Positions 21,931 through 32,064 of a stretch of 64,000 bases of DNA are shown piece after piece (position 1 is the stretch's first letter; every line of letters begins with the position of its first letter). The notes under the pieces were generated by a model that saw only the letters and a list, made by a program, of their open reading frames with translations, searched no databases and was not told the DNA's origin. Source of the stretch: Ixodes scapularis. Its lineage: Eukaryota; Arthropoda; Arachnida; Ixodida; Ixodidae. Location: NCBI RefSeq assembly GCF_016920785.2, contig NW_024609857.1, forward strand, positions 192,089,027 through 192,153,026. The letters are read 5' to 3'. The translations under genes were made by a program, and so were the position numbers.

Positions 21931-22530
21931 CACTCGGCTGTTCAAGGACGTCCACCAAAATCACAATGTTAGAAAGCAGTTGAATGACTGTCCAAGAATC
22001 GGCCAATGAACGATTCTAGAAGCACTCGTTCAAAAAGGTATAAAAATACCCTAGCTTTTGAAGGCTTCTCGCAATTCTAAAACACATTAATTGCAACCAC
22101 AAAAAACATACCAAGCCACCTAAACTCTACCTTTATCAGTAAACGAAATCACCTGGATGGAAAACTAGCAGACGCCCTTGGAGACCGTATATCGCACTGA
22201 TATGTGGTCTTGGTATTTCTCTCCCGTATTTCTCCTTGAATTTTATCACGAGTATTTACTTTTCGTTTTTATTTTTTTTTTGCACCGGGAGAAAAAAAAA
22301 AGGCTGAGTGAACAAGGGATAGAAGAAGAGAAAATACTCACAGGGTAGCGGAAAAAGGTTGCTGAATGACATGTCTCGTATGAAACGAGGGGCGTCTGCT
22401 GAGGTTTTTAGCGCGGCAAGACGCTGATGATTGTCATATTCATAATATGAGACGGCATAAGCGTAAATAACCTAACCTGAGAACTAGCTATGAACCGCAA
22501 AGTTTAGTAGTTTTCCTTTCAATCTACTAC
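21931..22530. other. No gene recognised
   Basis: A palindromic 'ggtataaaaatacc' at about 22036-22049 resembles a TATA box but leads to no frame. Confidence 0.4.
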
Positions 22531-22537
22531 TATAATA

Positions 22538-22635
22538 AGGAGTTTTAGCGGATCGTTCCATTACCTCCCATGACGATACCCGGCAAAATATCTGTACAAT
22601 TAGAGGAGGTATCGAAACGATATTCTAAAACTCCC
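22538..22635. mobile_element. MITE, GGGAGTTTTA family, copy 1
   Basis: Terminal inverted repeats 'GGAGTTTTAG' and 'CTAAAACTCCC' flanked by TA-rich sites; no coding capacity. Copies 2 and 3 lie at 40617 and 48111. Confidence 0.6.
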
Positions 22636-22772
22636 TAATGATTCGCAAATACCTCAATATGAACTTTGAAGTTTCAATACCACAATTTAAACCAGATTGT
22701 AGAACATCTTTTGTTTGCAGCAATCTTATTTTTCTCAATGCTCGAATTTTTTTTTTATGTTCCTTTGAAAAC

Positions 22773-23480
22773 GCAACGAGGCCGCCGATTGGCACGGGAG
22801 ACAAGAGATGGCGCAAGCGGTCGCGACGCCAACTGCCGCCAACGAACGAGCAAACGACTCCGAGAGCCGGCGTCATTAGCAGACGATCGTTTCGACTCAA
22901 AAGCGGCTCTAGCTTTTTCGTTGTCAGGTGCCAAGGCATAATTTTATCATCCTTACTTATTTAACACATTAAATGGACGCATAATCGATTAAAACAATGG
23001 CTTGTTGGGTTAATCTCACTGTGTGTGTTTTTTTTTTTTTTTTGAGGGGGGGGGGGGTATTTATGTCGTCTGCCTTGTTGTTACCGCGCCTGGTTTTTGT
23101 TCTGCGACTTTCGCCGCCTGCTGAACGCGCGTCGCTTTTGTGTCGAAAAAATCGTCTGCTATGACGCCGGCTCTCGGCGCCGTATGCTCGTTGGTTGGCA
23201 GCAGTTGGCGTCGCGACTGCTTGCGCCATCTCTTGTCTCCCGTGCCAAACGGCGCCCCAAATGTTTGAAGACCGGTGGCTTCGCTGCGTATCCATAGGAG
23301 CTAAGCCTATTTCTTTTTTTCCTTTTTCCTCGGGTAAGTTCGCTTTTTACAAATTTTATTGAAAAAAATGAAACACCTGTTAGCAAAGCTGCACAAAATC
23401 ATAGCGCGATAGGTCAAGAAATTGATTTTTACGGTCGATATTAAAGAGCCTGGCCGCTATTCGTGACACTTTGTACAAAG
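22773..23480. mobile_element. Foldback element, copy 1 (left arm truncated)
   Basis: The left piece (22773-22910) and right arm (about 23089-23480) are inverted copies: 'gagacaagagatggcgcaag' on one strand, 'cttgcgccatctcttgtctc' on the other. They closely match the complete copy at 56459-57185. The centre has a T16 run followed by a G12 run at 23023-23056. No transposase. Confidence 0.65.
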
Positions 23481-23551
23481 CTTGTGAATATGTTTAGAGT
23501 GCTTATGTTTTCTAACTATATATTGCCGCGGGCGCAGCTAGCCAAGTGTGC

Positions 23552-23625
23552 AGCACGCCCGTGGCCGAGCGGTTATCGTGCTTGGCTTCCAAGCAAAGTA
23601 GGGATCCAATGCCTGGCTGCGGAAA
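23552..23625 (+). pseudogene. tRNA-derived pseudogene or SINE head
   Basis: A-box-like 'TGGCCGAGCGGTTA' and a 5-bp anticodon-type stem 'tgctt/aagca' around a 7-nt loop. The T-arm is degenerate ('GGATCCAATGCC') and the acceptor stem does not close. Not a working tRNA. Confidence 0.4.
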
Positions 23626-23879
23626 CACTTTTTCGTTGTTTCTGTAAATGTGGCGTTTTGGTAAATTCGAGAGCCGTGTTGCCTATTTGAGGTAAGAATG
23701 TTCTACGCGCCGAACCTTCTACCCCGGTTATTTCAGAAGCCCACGCGTGTACCTAAGGGGCTCTGCGTGGCGAGGCGGAGTCAGTCTCGCCCAGCGTTCG
23801 GTCCTGATGTTTCGCCGCCATCGACGCCTTTGACGTCAGTCGTTTTCTATTTTGTTTTGGGCACAAGTTTGCCACATTA

Positions 23880-25085
23880 AACATATAGTCCCTGACACCT
23901 TGCAGCGTGTCATGCTCACCGTTCTAGCAGGTCTGAAATGGGAGAGCTGCCTTGACTGCCTAGACGACGTCGTTGTGTTTTCACGAGTTTTCGACGAGCA
24001 CCTGAGATGCATACTAACACACACTAAAGCTCACACTGCAAACGTACACTCACACCATACACTCACTCCTTACACACGAAAAAGAAAAGAAAAATTCAAA
24101 CAAACCGCGCTGACTGACAACTCGTTTTTATATACTCTGTCTTCTTCTACGTCTGAACCTACAAAATGTCCCAAATCACGCGCACCAATCTTTTAGACGT
24201 CTAGAATTTTTTTTTCTTTTCCTGCCAAGTTCAAAGATGGTGCACAGATACAGTTTTTATAATTCCTGACGATGTGTTCGGCTTCAAACATTTCTCTCGT
24301 TAATTGATTACTGTGCCTACCTAAAATCGTACAAGATGGCAGGTGAACCTCACACCCACAATCACGGCAGTGTATGCCAAGGTGGCCAGAGTTAGCTCTG
24401 GTGCTATTCTTTTCGTGTTTACAGAGCTTATCATTAAGGCTTCGCCCAGTCTTCCCTATTTACATTTACTAGCACGAAAGGGGAAATTAATAAACCACTT
24501 CCTCTACGCACTCGACTTAGCTGTTCTGATGTTTCTTGGTACAGCTTACTGTTCGGTGGGAATATGGTGAGACGCCTTCAAGCCGTACTGCAAGTGATCA
24601 AGACCACTGGACTCACCCTCAAACCGACGAAATGCCGTTTCGCCTATTACAAACTAAAGTTCTTATGTCACGTCTTGAACAGCGAAGGTGTTCGCCCTGA
24701 CCCCGAGAAGACGCGCGCCGTCGCTGCATTTTCACCGCCGTCGGACAAGAATGCCGTTAGAAGATTCGTGGGTCTCTGTGCCTACTATCGGCGCTTCGTT
24801 CAAGATTGCGCCACGCTTTCTACGCCGCTCACGCATCTCACAAAGGACGTAGTGAAGTTCTAATGGGGAGACGAACAACAGCGGGCGTTCGACGAGCTCA
24901 AGCGGAGACTCCAGTCCCAACCGATCTTCGGATATTTCCATTTGTTCGCAGAAACGAAAATTCACACCTACGCAAATAATACCGGACTTGGCACGGTACT
25001 GGTCAAACCACAGGAGGGTGCAGAGTGAGTGATCGCTCACGCAAGTCGGACGCTGTCTAAGGTAGAGTGCAACTACTCAACGACA
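23880..25085 (+). mobile_element. Ty3/Gypsy pol fragment (RT to RNase H), interrupted
   Basis: From 23880 the frame reads an RT end with 'CLDDVVVFSRVFDEHLR', breaks at 24008 and resumes at 24568 with 'RRLQAVLQVIKTTGLTL', 'CRFAYYKLKFLCHVLN' and 'VGLCAYYRRFV'. RNase H-like sequence follows. A stop interrupts at 24861 and another near 25027. The 560-bp gap is a Penelope-like insertion. No LTRs, gag or integrase belong to it. Confidence 0.75.
24008..24567 (-). mobile_element. Penelope-like insertion within the Gypsy fragment
   Basis: A 560-bp insert flanked by a 5-bp duplication 'tgaga' (24003-24007 and 24568-24572). On the minus strand 24498-24228 reads through a GIY-YIG domain: 'VVY' stop 'FPLSC', then 'IGKTGRSLNDKLCKHE', 'GHLGIHCRDCGCEVHLPSC', 'LGRHSNQLTREMFEAEHI' and 'CAPSLNLAGK'. 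The conserved Gly-x-Thr-Gly-Arg and the Cys/His cluster are kept, but four stops fall near the start. The reverse transcriptase is missing. Downstream lies about 220 bp of 3' UTR-like sequence. Confidence 0.75.
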
Positions 25086-25099
25086 GAAAAAAAATGAAA

Positions 25100-25400
25100 G
25101 CCGTTTACAACTCCCTGTAATGCCGAATTAGAGCGCAGCTCTTGAGGAGGAGGATGGACAGGTACTGAGGGGAAGGTATACCTGTTCTTCCTTCTCCTCA
25201 CCTCCTCATCCTGCGTGCTACTCCGCCACGGGGGCCACGTGACCTCAGGGGGGGGGGGGGGGGGTCACGTGACCTCAAGGGGGTGACGGGACATCAGGGT
25301 GTCACGTGACCTCAGGGGTGGTCACGTGACCTCAAGGGGGGTCACTTGACCTCGGAGGGGGTCACGTGACCTCGGAGGAGGGTCACGTGACCGTTTCAAA
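25100..25400. repeat. E-box MITE fragment with TCACGTGA minisatellite
   Basis: 'ttacaactccctgtaatgcc' and 'gagcgcagctcttgagga' at 25100-25150 match the termini at 39985-40040. At 25235-25390 a roughly 20-bp unit built on 'gTCACGTGACctc' plus a G run occurs seven times, six with the perfect palindrome CACGTG. Confidence 0.7.
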
Positions 25401-25404
25401 CAGA

Positions 25405-26090
25405 AAACCTTTTCCGCAACACTTAACTTATATGTTTCGGCTTTCCAATCAAGGTATCTTGATTAGATGGGCTAAGCAGGCAGCGTTCCGACTGTCGTCT
25501 TATCTCAACTTTTTTGTCGCTGAGCTGTCGGCACGCTACCGTTCGATAGATGAATTCGTTTTCAGGCGAGATGCATGAACAAACCTTTCCCGCAACGCTA
25601 ACTGATGTTTCGGCTTTCCAATCTAAGTATCTTTATTCGATGCGGCTGGGCAAAGCAAATTAAGCAGGGCAGAGGTCTGACTGTCTTTTCATCGCAACTT
25701 TTCTGTCGCCGAGCCATTGTCACGCTCGTGAGATAGATCGATTCGTTTTCAGCCAAGACGCACGAACAAACCTTTTCCTCAACATGCACTGATGTTTCGG
25801 CTTTCAAATCAAAGCACTTATTCGCTGGGCTAAGCATTATAAAAGGGGCGGAGCGGACCGAATATCTCCTCATCTCGAAAGCTTTTCTGTCGCTGTTCTA
25901 TCAGCACGCTACCGTTTGATAGGTGAATATCTTTTTCAGGCGAGGTGCACGAACAAACCTTCGGAACGCTAATTGCTGTCTTGACTTTCAAATCAAATCG
26001 TTTTCACCCGCTGGATTAAGCAATAATCATCTGAAAAGGGGCAGCGGTCCGGCTATGCCTTTCGTCTCGACGGTCTCAACACCAGCTCAG
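25405..26090 (+). repeat. Four-unit satellite, period about 176-187 bp
   Basis: Units begin with 'aaacct' at about 25405, 25581, 25768 and 25955. Each contains 'tgtttcggctttc' or a variant, 'gctgggctaag'-type sequence, 'ttttctgtcgc' and 'gttttcaggcgag'. Units differ by many substitutions. Unit 3 contains 'cattataaaaggggcgg'. Confidence 0.75.
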
Positions 26091-26345
26091 CCATGTTGTT
26101 TGCTTACGTGACGTCACGGAGCGCGAAGAAGTCACTCGCGTTCCGAGAAATTCTCGATGGACGAAGAGCGTGCTCAAGTGTCAGTCTCTGATGGTACTCT
26201 TTTCCGTTTTGTGAAAGGAGCGCCAAACTCTCGCGCTCCGGAGCACGGACTTAACGCGCCCGCTGATACATTCGTAGGACGGCTGCACTTATTTTGACAG
26301 AATGAGATACCAGACAGAGCATCAGGTTTGTAAACGTATACAGGC

Positions 26346-26501
26346 GAGTATAGGGAGTATTCACTGGACGCCATATTTGTATGTGATGTTTAGAGCGCAT
26401 GCTCAGAACGAGCTCACATCAATAGGCTGCTAAGATCGACACTCTTGATGGTGCGGAATGCACGTTACAAAAGAACTGTGGAAGCTCGCCGTCAGCACGC
26501 G
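26346..26501. mobile_element. MITE carrying the BEL insertion, left part
   Basis: 'tagggagtattcactgg' at about 26348-26364 is mirrored at 32774-32792 beyond the BEL element. With the BEL removed, the two parts make an element of about 210 bp with TA-rich flanks, possibly related to the GGGAGTTTTA MITEs. Confidence 0.6.
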
Positions 26502-26853
26502 TGTTGAGGGAATTGTTGCTTCTTGGCGTTCCGAGATATCGATCAGTCTCAACAAATCTCAACACTTTTATTTTAAACTACACACACTACACACATGTTC
26601 CAAACAGACGAGCCACTTTCTCGTTCTCCGATCCGTAGCGTTCCAGCTTTCGTTCTGTTCGTCTCCACTTTCCCAGCTGTTGATCTTCGCGGCTGCATCC
26701 GGCCGCTGCGGGTACGAAGTTTACATCTCGCTGCCCGCGCGCGATCATAAATCGTCTCCGCCGAGACAAGCAGTGGTGCGAGGTTCAGCTCGCTCCTCGC
26801 GTGCATCCTCTCCGCAGAGGGAATCCGATGCCGTCCTCGCGAAAGTTCCAACA
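26502..26853 (-). repeat. BEL 3' LTR
   Basis: 352 bp, identical to the other LTR except C at 26544 (T at 32427). Contains 'AATAAA'-like and TG...CA ends on the element strand. Confidence 0.95.
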
Positions 26854-26864
26854 CACCCCCCACC
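26854..26864 (-). promoter_or_regulatory. BEL polypurine tract
   Basis: On the element strand 'GGTGGGGGGTG' directly abuts the 3' LTR, about 20 bp after the polyprotein stop. This is the usual site of plus-strand priming. Confidence 0.7.
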
Positions 26865-26883
26865 GAATGGGCGCGAGCACATT

Positions 26884-29800
26884 CTAGAGTTCCGTCATTT
26901 CTAGGAGGTAGATTAGTTGCACTGGCCTTCGCAGTACTGTACCGCGATGTACGCGAATCTCGCATGAACGAACCTTTGCATCGCGTCCATAAAATACCTT
27001 CTCAACCTTTCCAAGCTTCCAAAGCAATCGTGGAAGTGGTTCTTTCAAAAGGACCAACTGGCCCACTCGGGGCGGAGGGGACTGCTTTTGGTGACTAGCA
27101 TAAGCAGACCTCAGTTCCCGGAGGTATTCCGCCCCCCACGTCCCCCAGAATAAATTTAGAATCCGTTTTCGCTTTCGCCACAGACCGCGAAGTGCCTCCG
27201 GTGTCGAAGCGAGCGGCTCTCCCACGGCCGCCGGCAGCGCCGTCAGCCGTCTACCGATTAGAAAGCTCGCAGGCGTGAGAGGGTCGCCCTCTCCCACCTC
27301 GTTGTATACAAAGGTCAATGGTCTCGAATTCACCACGGCTTCAATTTCGGTGAGAACCGTGGCCAATTCATCTGCGCCCAGGCATTTCTTTCCGGACACC
27401 TTCCTCAATGACACCTTTACTGAGCGCACGAGCCTCTCATAAAAACCTCCCCACCATGGCGCTCGTTCGACAATAAATCGCCACTCTATGCCAGCATTGG
27501 CAAAATGTTGAATCACATCAGGGTGTCGGAGTGTCTTCCACAGTTCCCTTAGTTCTTTTGAGGCCCGTTTAAATGTCAAAGCGTTATCCGAATAAATGAC
27601 GCGACATACCCCTCTCCGCGACACAAATCTGCGAAAGGCATACAGAAAGCTCTTTGTCGACATGTCTGTCACTAACTCTAAATGTACCGCTCGGGTAACC
27701 GCACATGTAAACAACAAGACGTAACATTTGCTAGTGAGGTCGTTCGCCTTAACATACAGGGGTCCCGCAAAGTCTGTGCCCACTACTTCAAACGAGTCCG
27801 CTCGCGTTGTACGATCCGCCGGCAAGGGTCCCGTTGGAGCACATGCCGGAGTCGCGTTGAATCGCTGGCAGGTCACACACGCACGCACCACTTTCTTTAC
27901 CAGCTGTCTTCCGCGGAGGATCCAGTACTTCTCGCGCAGCTGTACGAGAGTGTCCCTGGCTCCCGCGTGCAGTACCTGGCGATGGGCGTCGATAGTCAGC
28001 AACGTTGAGTATCGATGCTCCTTAGGCAGCACAATGGGGTGGCGTTCTTCTTGCGTCAGGTTCGATGACTGGAGTCGACCGCTGATCCTCAGCAATCCCT
28101 CTTCATCGATGAAAGTGCGAAAGTCACGCAAGAGCGACCCAGGTGGGGGCGACATTCTCTTTGCTGCACAATCAATATCGGAGGCAAACGCTGATCTTTG
28201 TGCTCTCGTTATCCAGTGTGTTTGCGCTACGTGGATCTCCTCGGCGGTCAGTGGTCCCATCCTTTTTTCTGACGATCTGAGGTTATAGATGAACCGTAAA
28301 ATCCAGGCCGTTGTTCTGTGGAGTTTCAAGGCCGAGCTGAACCTTGAGATGTCCAGCAACTCTTCAGGTACAGTTGTAGTTACCTCGAAGAGCTCTGCTC
28401 TTGGAGTCCTCTCCTCGAGCCCGTCGTGGGAAAGCTCCTCGTCACTTTGCCCAGGCCACTCTGTCGCGGGCAGTAGCAACCAAGTTGGTCCGTTCCACCA
28501 GAGCGGCGCAGACAGCAGTCGATCCGCGGACAGCCCTCGTGTCATCAGGTCGGCAGGATTTTCTTTCCCCGGGCAGTGGTGCCACATTGCCTTCTCGTTG
28601 TTTGCTTGAATTTCTTGTACTCTATTTTTCACGAACGTCTTCCACCTGGATGGCTCTCCCCTAATCCAATGCAGAGCGATCATAGAATCCGTCCAGAAGT
28701 GGACTTCATTCACTTTGATTTCGAGGTGTGTCCTTACGTACTTAAACAGCCTCGATCCGATCAAGCATGCCATGAGCTCTAATCTAGCAAGGCAGATTTC
28801 CTTCAGGGGCGACACGCGGCACTTAGCCAGTAAGAGTGTCGCGGTCATTTCTCCGGTGTCATCCGTTGAGCAGATGAAGATCATCGAACCGTATGCGGAG
28901 GTGCTGGCATCAGAGAATACGTGCAACGTTCGATGTACAACGTTGCCCTTCAGCTCGCTGTCGTAGAATCTGGGCACGTTAATTTGCTGAAGTGTGGTGA
29001 GCTCGTCGCACCAGTTGTTCCAGCCACTCATCAGTTCTTCCGGCAGTGTATCGTCCCAGCGCAGATTCAGCTTCCAGATTTCCTGAAACAAAATCTTGGC
29101 TCGCACCACGAAGGGGGAAAGGAAACCAAGGGGGTCATACAGTCGTGCTGTCGTCTGGAGCACGAAACGCTTGGTGTTTCTTCGTTGGCGGGCAAATTCA
29201 ATCACGTGTTCTGCCGAAAAGGAAAGGCTGTCTTCATTCGGCTTCCACGTCAGACCGAGTACCTTCAACACACCCGTCTGTTGTCCCAATGGTCTCTCAT
29301 CGGGACCCTTGTCTTCAAGCATTTTCGACAGGGCTGCGCTATTGGAGCCCCACTTATGGAGCTTCATCCCCGCTGCTCCAAATATCTCGATCGCCTCGCT
29401 GCAGAATGTCCAGGCGTCCTCTTCACTTTCCGCGCCCGTCAAGAGGTCGTCAACGTAGACCGATCTACCCAGTCGCTCTGCTGTCTTGGGGAATACGCTC
29501 TCCATTTCTCTGAAATGATGTCGTAGGGTCGCGGCCAACAGAAAGGGGCTGGACGTGGCTCCGAAAATGACCCTCGTCATACGCCAGACTTCCACCTCCG
29601 GAGTTGTTTGGTTCGGTTGAGGAATTTCTTTGTACCAGAGGAACCGCAGAGCATTGCGATCCTCCGGGTTTACTTCAATTTGAAGGAAGGCCTTTTCGAC
29701 GTCCGCAACCAGTGCCACCGGGTGTTGCCTGAAGTTGAGAAGCAGGCTAACAAGGTCTGGGTTCAGGTTCGGACCGCTCTCCAGGTTGTCGTTTAGTGAC

Positions 29801-32064
29801 TTGCAGTTCGGTCCGTGCGAAGACGCGTCGAAAACGATTCTCATCTTCGTCGTACTGCTGCCTTCTCGCAGAACAGCCTGGTGGGGCATGTAGTACACCC
29901 GTTCATTCGAGTTATCGTCTCTCTCGACCCTCTCAGCCATTCCGTTCTCGACGTAAAGCCGGACTGCCTGATCATATCTCTGCATGAGCTCAGGATTCTT
30001 GCTTAGCCTCTTTCGTTGGCTTTCGAGTCTCTTCCAAGCCATCTCTCGGTTGCAATCAAGCTTTACATCAGGTTTCCAAGGGAGGCTCACTTCGTATCTT
30101 CGATCAGATTTGGTGATGCTTCTCTCAAAGCGCTGCATGATGTCGCTATCGGAGTGATCTTGGACCTCTGCGTCCACAACTCCCATACTCTCAAGCTCCC
30201 AAAATCCTCTCAGGACAGCCGTGTTCTCCTGGTCGCTCACGGCAGCTCTGAGGACGATCACTTGGGAACAGTTGACAACAGCTGCAGTCGCCTGGGAACG
30301 TCCATGTACTGCCCAACCAAAGGCGGTCTCCACTGCCGTCAGGTTCTCGCTCAGTCGACGGACTCTTCCCGTAACGCATCCCCAGTAGTGCTCCGATCCT
30401 AAGAGGATTCCTACTCCGTTGCACTCGAGTCCGTTCAGGTCGTCACCAACCGTTAGTCCGAGCTCCTCCATATTCACCAGGATGTCTTCATCCGGGCCTG
30501 GAAGTTCTTGTTCGCAGATAGAACGCGTCTCGAGGGCGTCTATCTCGTATGTCTGGCCGGTTAGACGATTACTCAAAACTACTTGAACTCTACGGTACGT
30601 TTGTTCGCTAGTCTTGCCACCGAACACTCCGACGGTAAGAACCTCCGTTCCGAGAAGCTTGCAACCAAGACCCCTCGACAGCTCCTCTGTAATGAAGGAA
30701 CGCTGACTACCGCTGTCGAAGAGAATGCGGGCCAACTTTCTTCTGTTCTTACTTTCCACCCACGCGGTAACGGTCTGCAGAAGGACAGCCGGTTTGTTGC
30801 TCTTCTCGCTCACATGCAGGTTGAGAGGCGTCTTGTCTTTCTTCCGCGTTTCATCCGATCCGCTGGCGGCTCGTCCCGGCAAGTAATCTGGATCACACAT
30901 AGTGGATACATGCCTTCCTCCACACCTGTCACAACGGAGCGTGCCGCGACACATTCTTGCCGTGTGGTTCGGCTTTGTGCACCGGAAGCACCTGCGATCG
31001 GCTTGCAGCCTGCGCTTCTTTTCCTTGAGTTCGATCTTCGCGTTACAGTCTGGTGTGCTGTGCGCCTTTGATTTGCAAAGAAAGCATTCCATGCTGTCCA
31101 TCCTACCATGCAAGGCCGTAGCGGTAGCGTTCCGAGTCTTGGCGTTGTTTAGGCGCCTCTTCGGATGTTCATGCATGGGGAAACAATGTGCAGGCTTACC
31201 GCCGGCGTCTTCGGGTTGTTCCTTGGATGTTTTCTCCCGGCTCTCTACCTCGATCTTGAGAAAGTTCAGCAGCGCGCGCACCTCCTTAACGGGTCCTTGT
31301 TCCGTTGCTGAGTCGGAGCCGATGTCGGTTGCTGATGTTCCCCCGGCGGTGGCGTTTTCGGCGTTCCCCGAAGACATCTTGCGGTTGAACTCGAGCCTCA
31401 TGTCGTCCGGAAGCGCACGAAGCAGAACCGGGTAGAGCATGGCACAGTATGACTGATCCGTCACACCCAACGCCCGAAGGCCCCGGATGTGAGCCTGGAC
31501 GCTGTCGTAGACCCGCCGCAGAGCTCTGACGCTGCGCGATGACGGCACCTGAATGATGTCCATGAGCCCTGTCATGTGGTCCTGTATCAGCTCCGCCTGG
31601 TTCCCGAACCGCTGCTGCAGGAGCTCGATGGCGTGGGCGTAGCATTCAGCGGTTGGGTGCAGTCCTGCGATGGCGGCTGCTCCATCACCAGTCAGGGCTG
31701 ACTTCAAGTAGTTGAATTTTTCTGAGGACGATAGTTCCGGATTTTCATGGATGGCGGTCTGAAATTGCTCCCAGAAGGGCTGCCAATTTCTTCGGTGTCC
31801 GTTAAACTTGATGAGCTCTAATTTGGGAAGCTTGATTTTTGATGTCACCTTTCTTGCTTCCCGCTCTTCGTTCGGTTTCCCGCTTGTTCGTTGGCTCTCC
31901 TCCGGACTTTTCACTTTCCTTTTGAGCTTTGCTAGGCACGTGACGATCTTGTCAGAATAATCTATCACTTGCGTGAATTCTGCTTCTGCTTCTTTTTCGG
32001 AAATCAACGACTCTATATATATATCGCGGCATCTACGTGGTTGAGTTGGTCCCGAGCGAGTCAT
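26884..32064 (-). CDS. BEL/Pao Gag-Pol polyprotein (1726 aa open frame)
   Basis: Domains in order: Gag-like DUF1759 (residues about 70-235) and three zinc knuckles ('CFLCKSKAHSTPDC' near 326, 'CFRCTKPNHTARMC' near 365, 'CDRCGGRHVSTMC' near 381). A retropepsin with 'FDSGSQ' follows near 448, then reverse transcriptase with 'IVFDASS' and catalytic YVDD near 870. RNase H-like sequence with 'FWTDSMIALHWI' is near 1123. The integrase zinc finger (H..H..C..C near 1365-1400) and core (D of 'GTDFAGPL' near 1431, D of 'YSDNA' near 1493, E of 'GFYERLV' near 1543) come next, then a DUF5641 tail to the stop. Every catalytic residue I can check is present. The ATG at 32064 is probably not the ancestral start: the Gag N-terminus lies upstream in another frame. 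Confidence 0.95.
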   Translation of the reverse strand: MTRSGPTQPRRCRDIYIESLISEKEAEAEFTQVIDYSDKIVTCLAKLKRKVKSPEESQRTSGKPNEEREARKVTSKIKLPKLELIKFNGHRRNWQPFWEQFQTAIHENPELSSSEKFNYLKSALTGDGAAAIAGLHPTAECYAHAIELLQQRFGNQAELIQDHMTGLMDIIQVPSSRSVRALRRVYDSVQAHIRGLRALGVTDQSYCAMLYPVLLRALPDDMRLEFNRKMSSGNAENATAGGTSATDIGSDSATEQGPVKEVRALLNFLKIEVESREKTSKEQPEDAGGKPAHCFPMHEHPKRRLNNAKTRNATATALHGRMDSMECFLCKSKAHSTPDCNAKIELKEKKRRLQADRRCFRCTKPNHTARMCRGTLRCDRCGGRHVSTMCDPDYLPGRAASGSDETRKKDKTPLNLHVSEKSNKPAVLLQTVTAWVESKNRRKLARILFDSGSQRSFITEELSRGLGCKLLGTEVLTVGVFGGKTSEQTYRRVQVVLSNRLTGQTYEIDALETRSICEQELPGPDEDILVNMEELGLTVGDDLNGLECNGVGILLGSEHYWGCVTGRVRRLSENLTAVETAFGWAVHGRSQATAAVVNCSQVIVLRAAVSDQENTAVLRGFWELESMGVVDAEVQDHSDSDIMQRFERSITKSDRRYEVSLPWKPDVKLDCNREMAWKRLESQRKRLSKNPELMQRYDQAVRLYVENGMAERVERDDNSNERVYYMPHQAVLREGSSTTKMRIVFDASSHGPNCKSLNDNLESGPNLNPDLVSLLLNFRQHPVALVADVEKAFLQIEVNPEDRNALRFLWYKEIPQPNQTTPEVEVWRMTRVIFGATSSPFLLAATLRHHFREMESVFPKTAERLGRSVYVDDLLTGAESEEDAWTFCSEAIEIFGAAGMKLHKWGSNSAALSKMLEDKGPDERPLGQQTGVLKVLGLTWKPNEDSLSFSAEHVIEFARQRRNTKRFVLQTTARLYDPLGFLSPFVVRAKILFQEIWKLNLRWDDTLPEELMSGWNNWCDELTTLQQINVPRFYDSELKGNVVHRTLHVFSDASTSAYGSMIFICSTDDTGEMTATLLLAKCRVSPLKEICLARLELMACLIGSRLFKYVRTHLEIKVNEVHFWTDSMIALHWIRGEPSRWKTFVKNRVQEIQANNEKAMWHHCPGKENPADLMTRGLSADRLLSAPLWWNGPTWLLLPATEWPGQSDEELSHDGLEERTPRAELFEVTTTVPEELLDISRFSSALKLHRTTAWILRFIYNLRSSEKRMGPLTAEEIHVAQTHWITRAQRSAFASDIDCAAKRMSPPPGSLLRDFRTFIDEEGLLRISGRLQSSNLTQEERHPIVLPKEHRYSTLLTIDAHRQVLHAGARDTLVQLREKYWILRGRQLVKKVVRACVTCQRFNATPACAPTGPLPADRTTRADSFEVVGTDFAGPLYVKANDLTSKCYVLLFTCAVTRAVHLELVTDMSTKSFLYAFRRFVSRRGVCRVIYSDNALTFKRASKELRELWKTLRHPDVIQHFANAGIEWRFIVERAPWWGGFYERLVRSVKVSLRKVSGKKCLGADELATVLTEIEAVVNSRPLTFVYNEVGEGDPLTPASFLIGRRLTALPAAVGEPLASTPEALRGLWRKRKRILNLFWGTWGAEYLRELRSAYASHQKQSPPPRVGQLVLLKEPLPRLLWKLGKVEKVFYGRDAKVRSCEIRVHRGTVLRRPVQLIYLLEMTEL

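Noticed and set aside
22036..22049. TATA box at 22.04 kb
   Set aside because: The motif is palindromic and no initiator or coding frame follows on either strand.
23552..23625. Functional tRNA
   Set aside because: Anticodon arm forms but acceptor stem and T-arm do not; better explained as tRNA-derived retroposon sequence.
25235..25390. Repeated units as a CRISPR array
   Set aside because: Units are palindromic and contiguous without unique spacers, in clearly eukaryotic DNA.
27682..31435. Many long plus-strand open frames across 27.7-31.4 kb
   Set aside because: They lie opposite the BEL polyprotein, whose domains are unambiguous on the minus strand; these are shadow frames.
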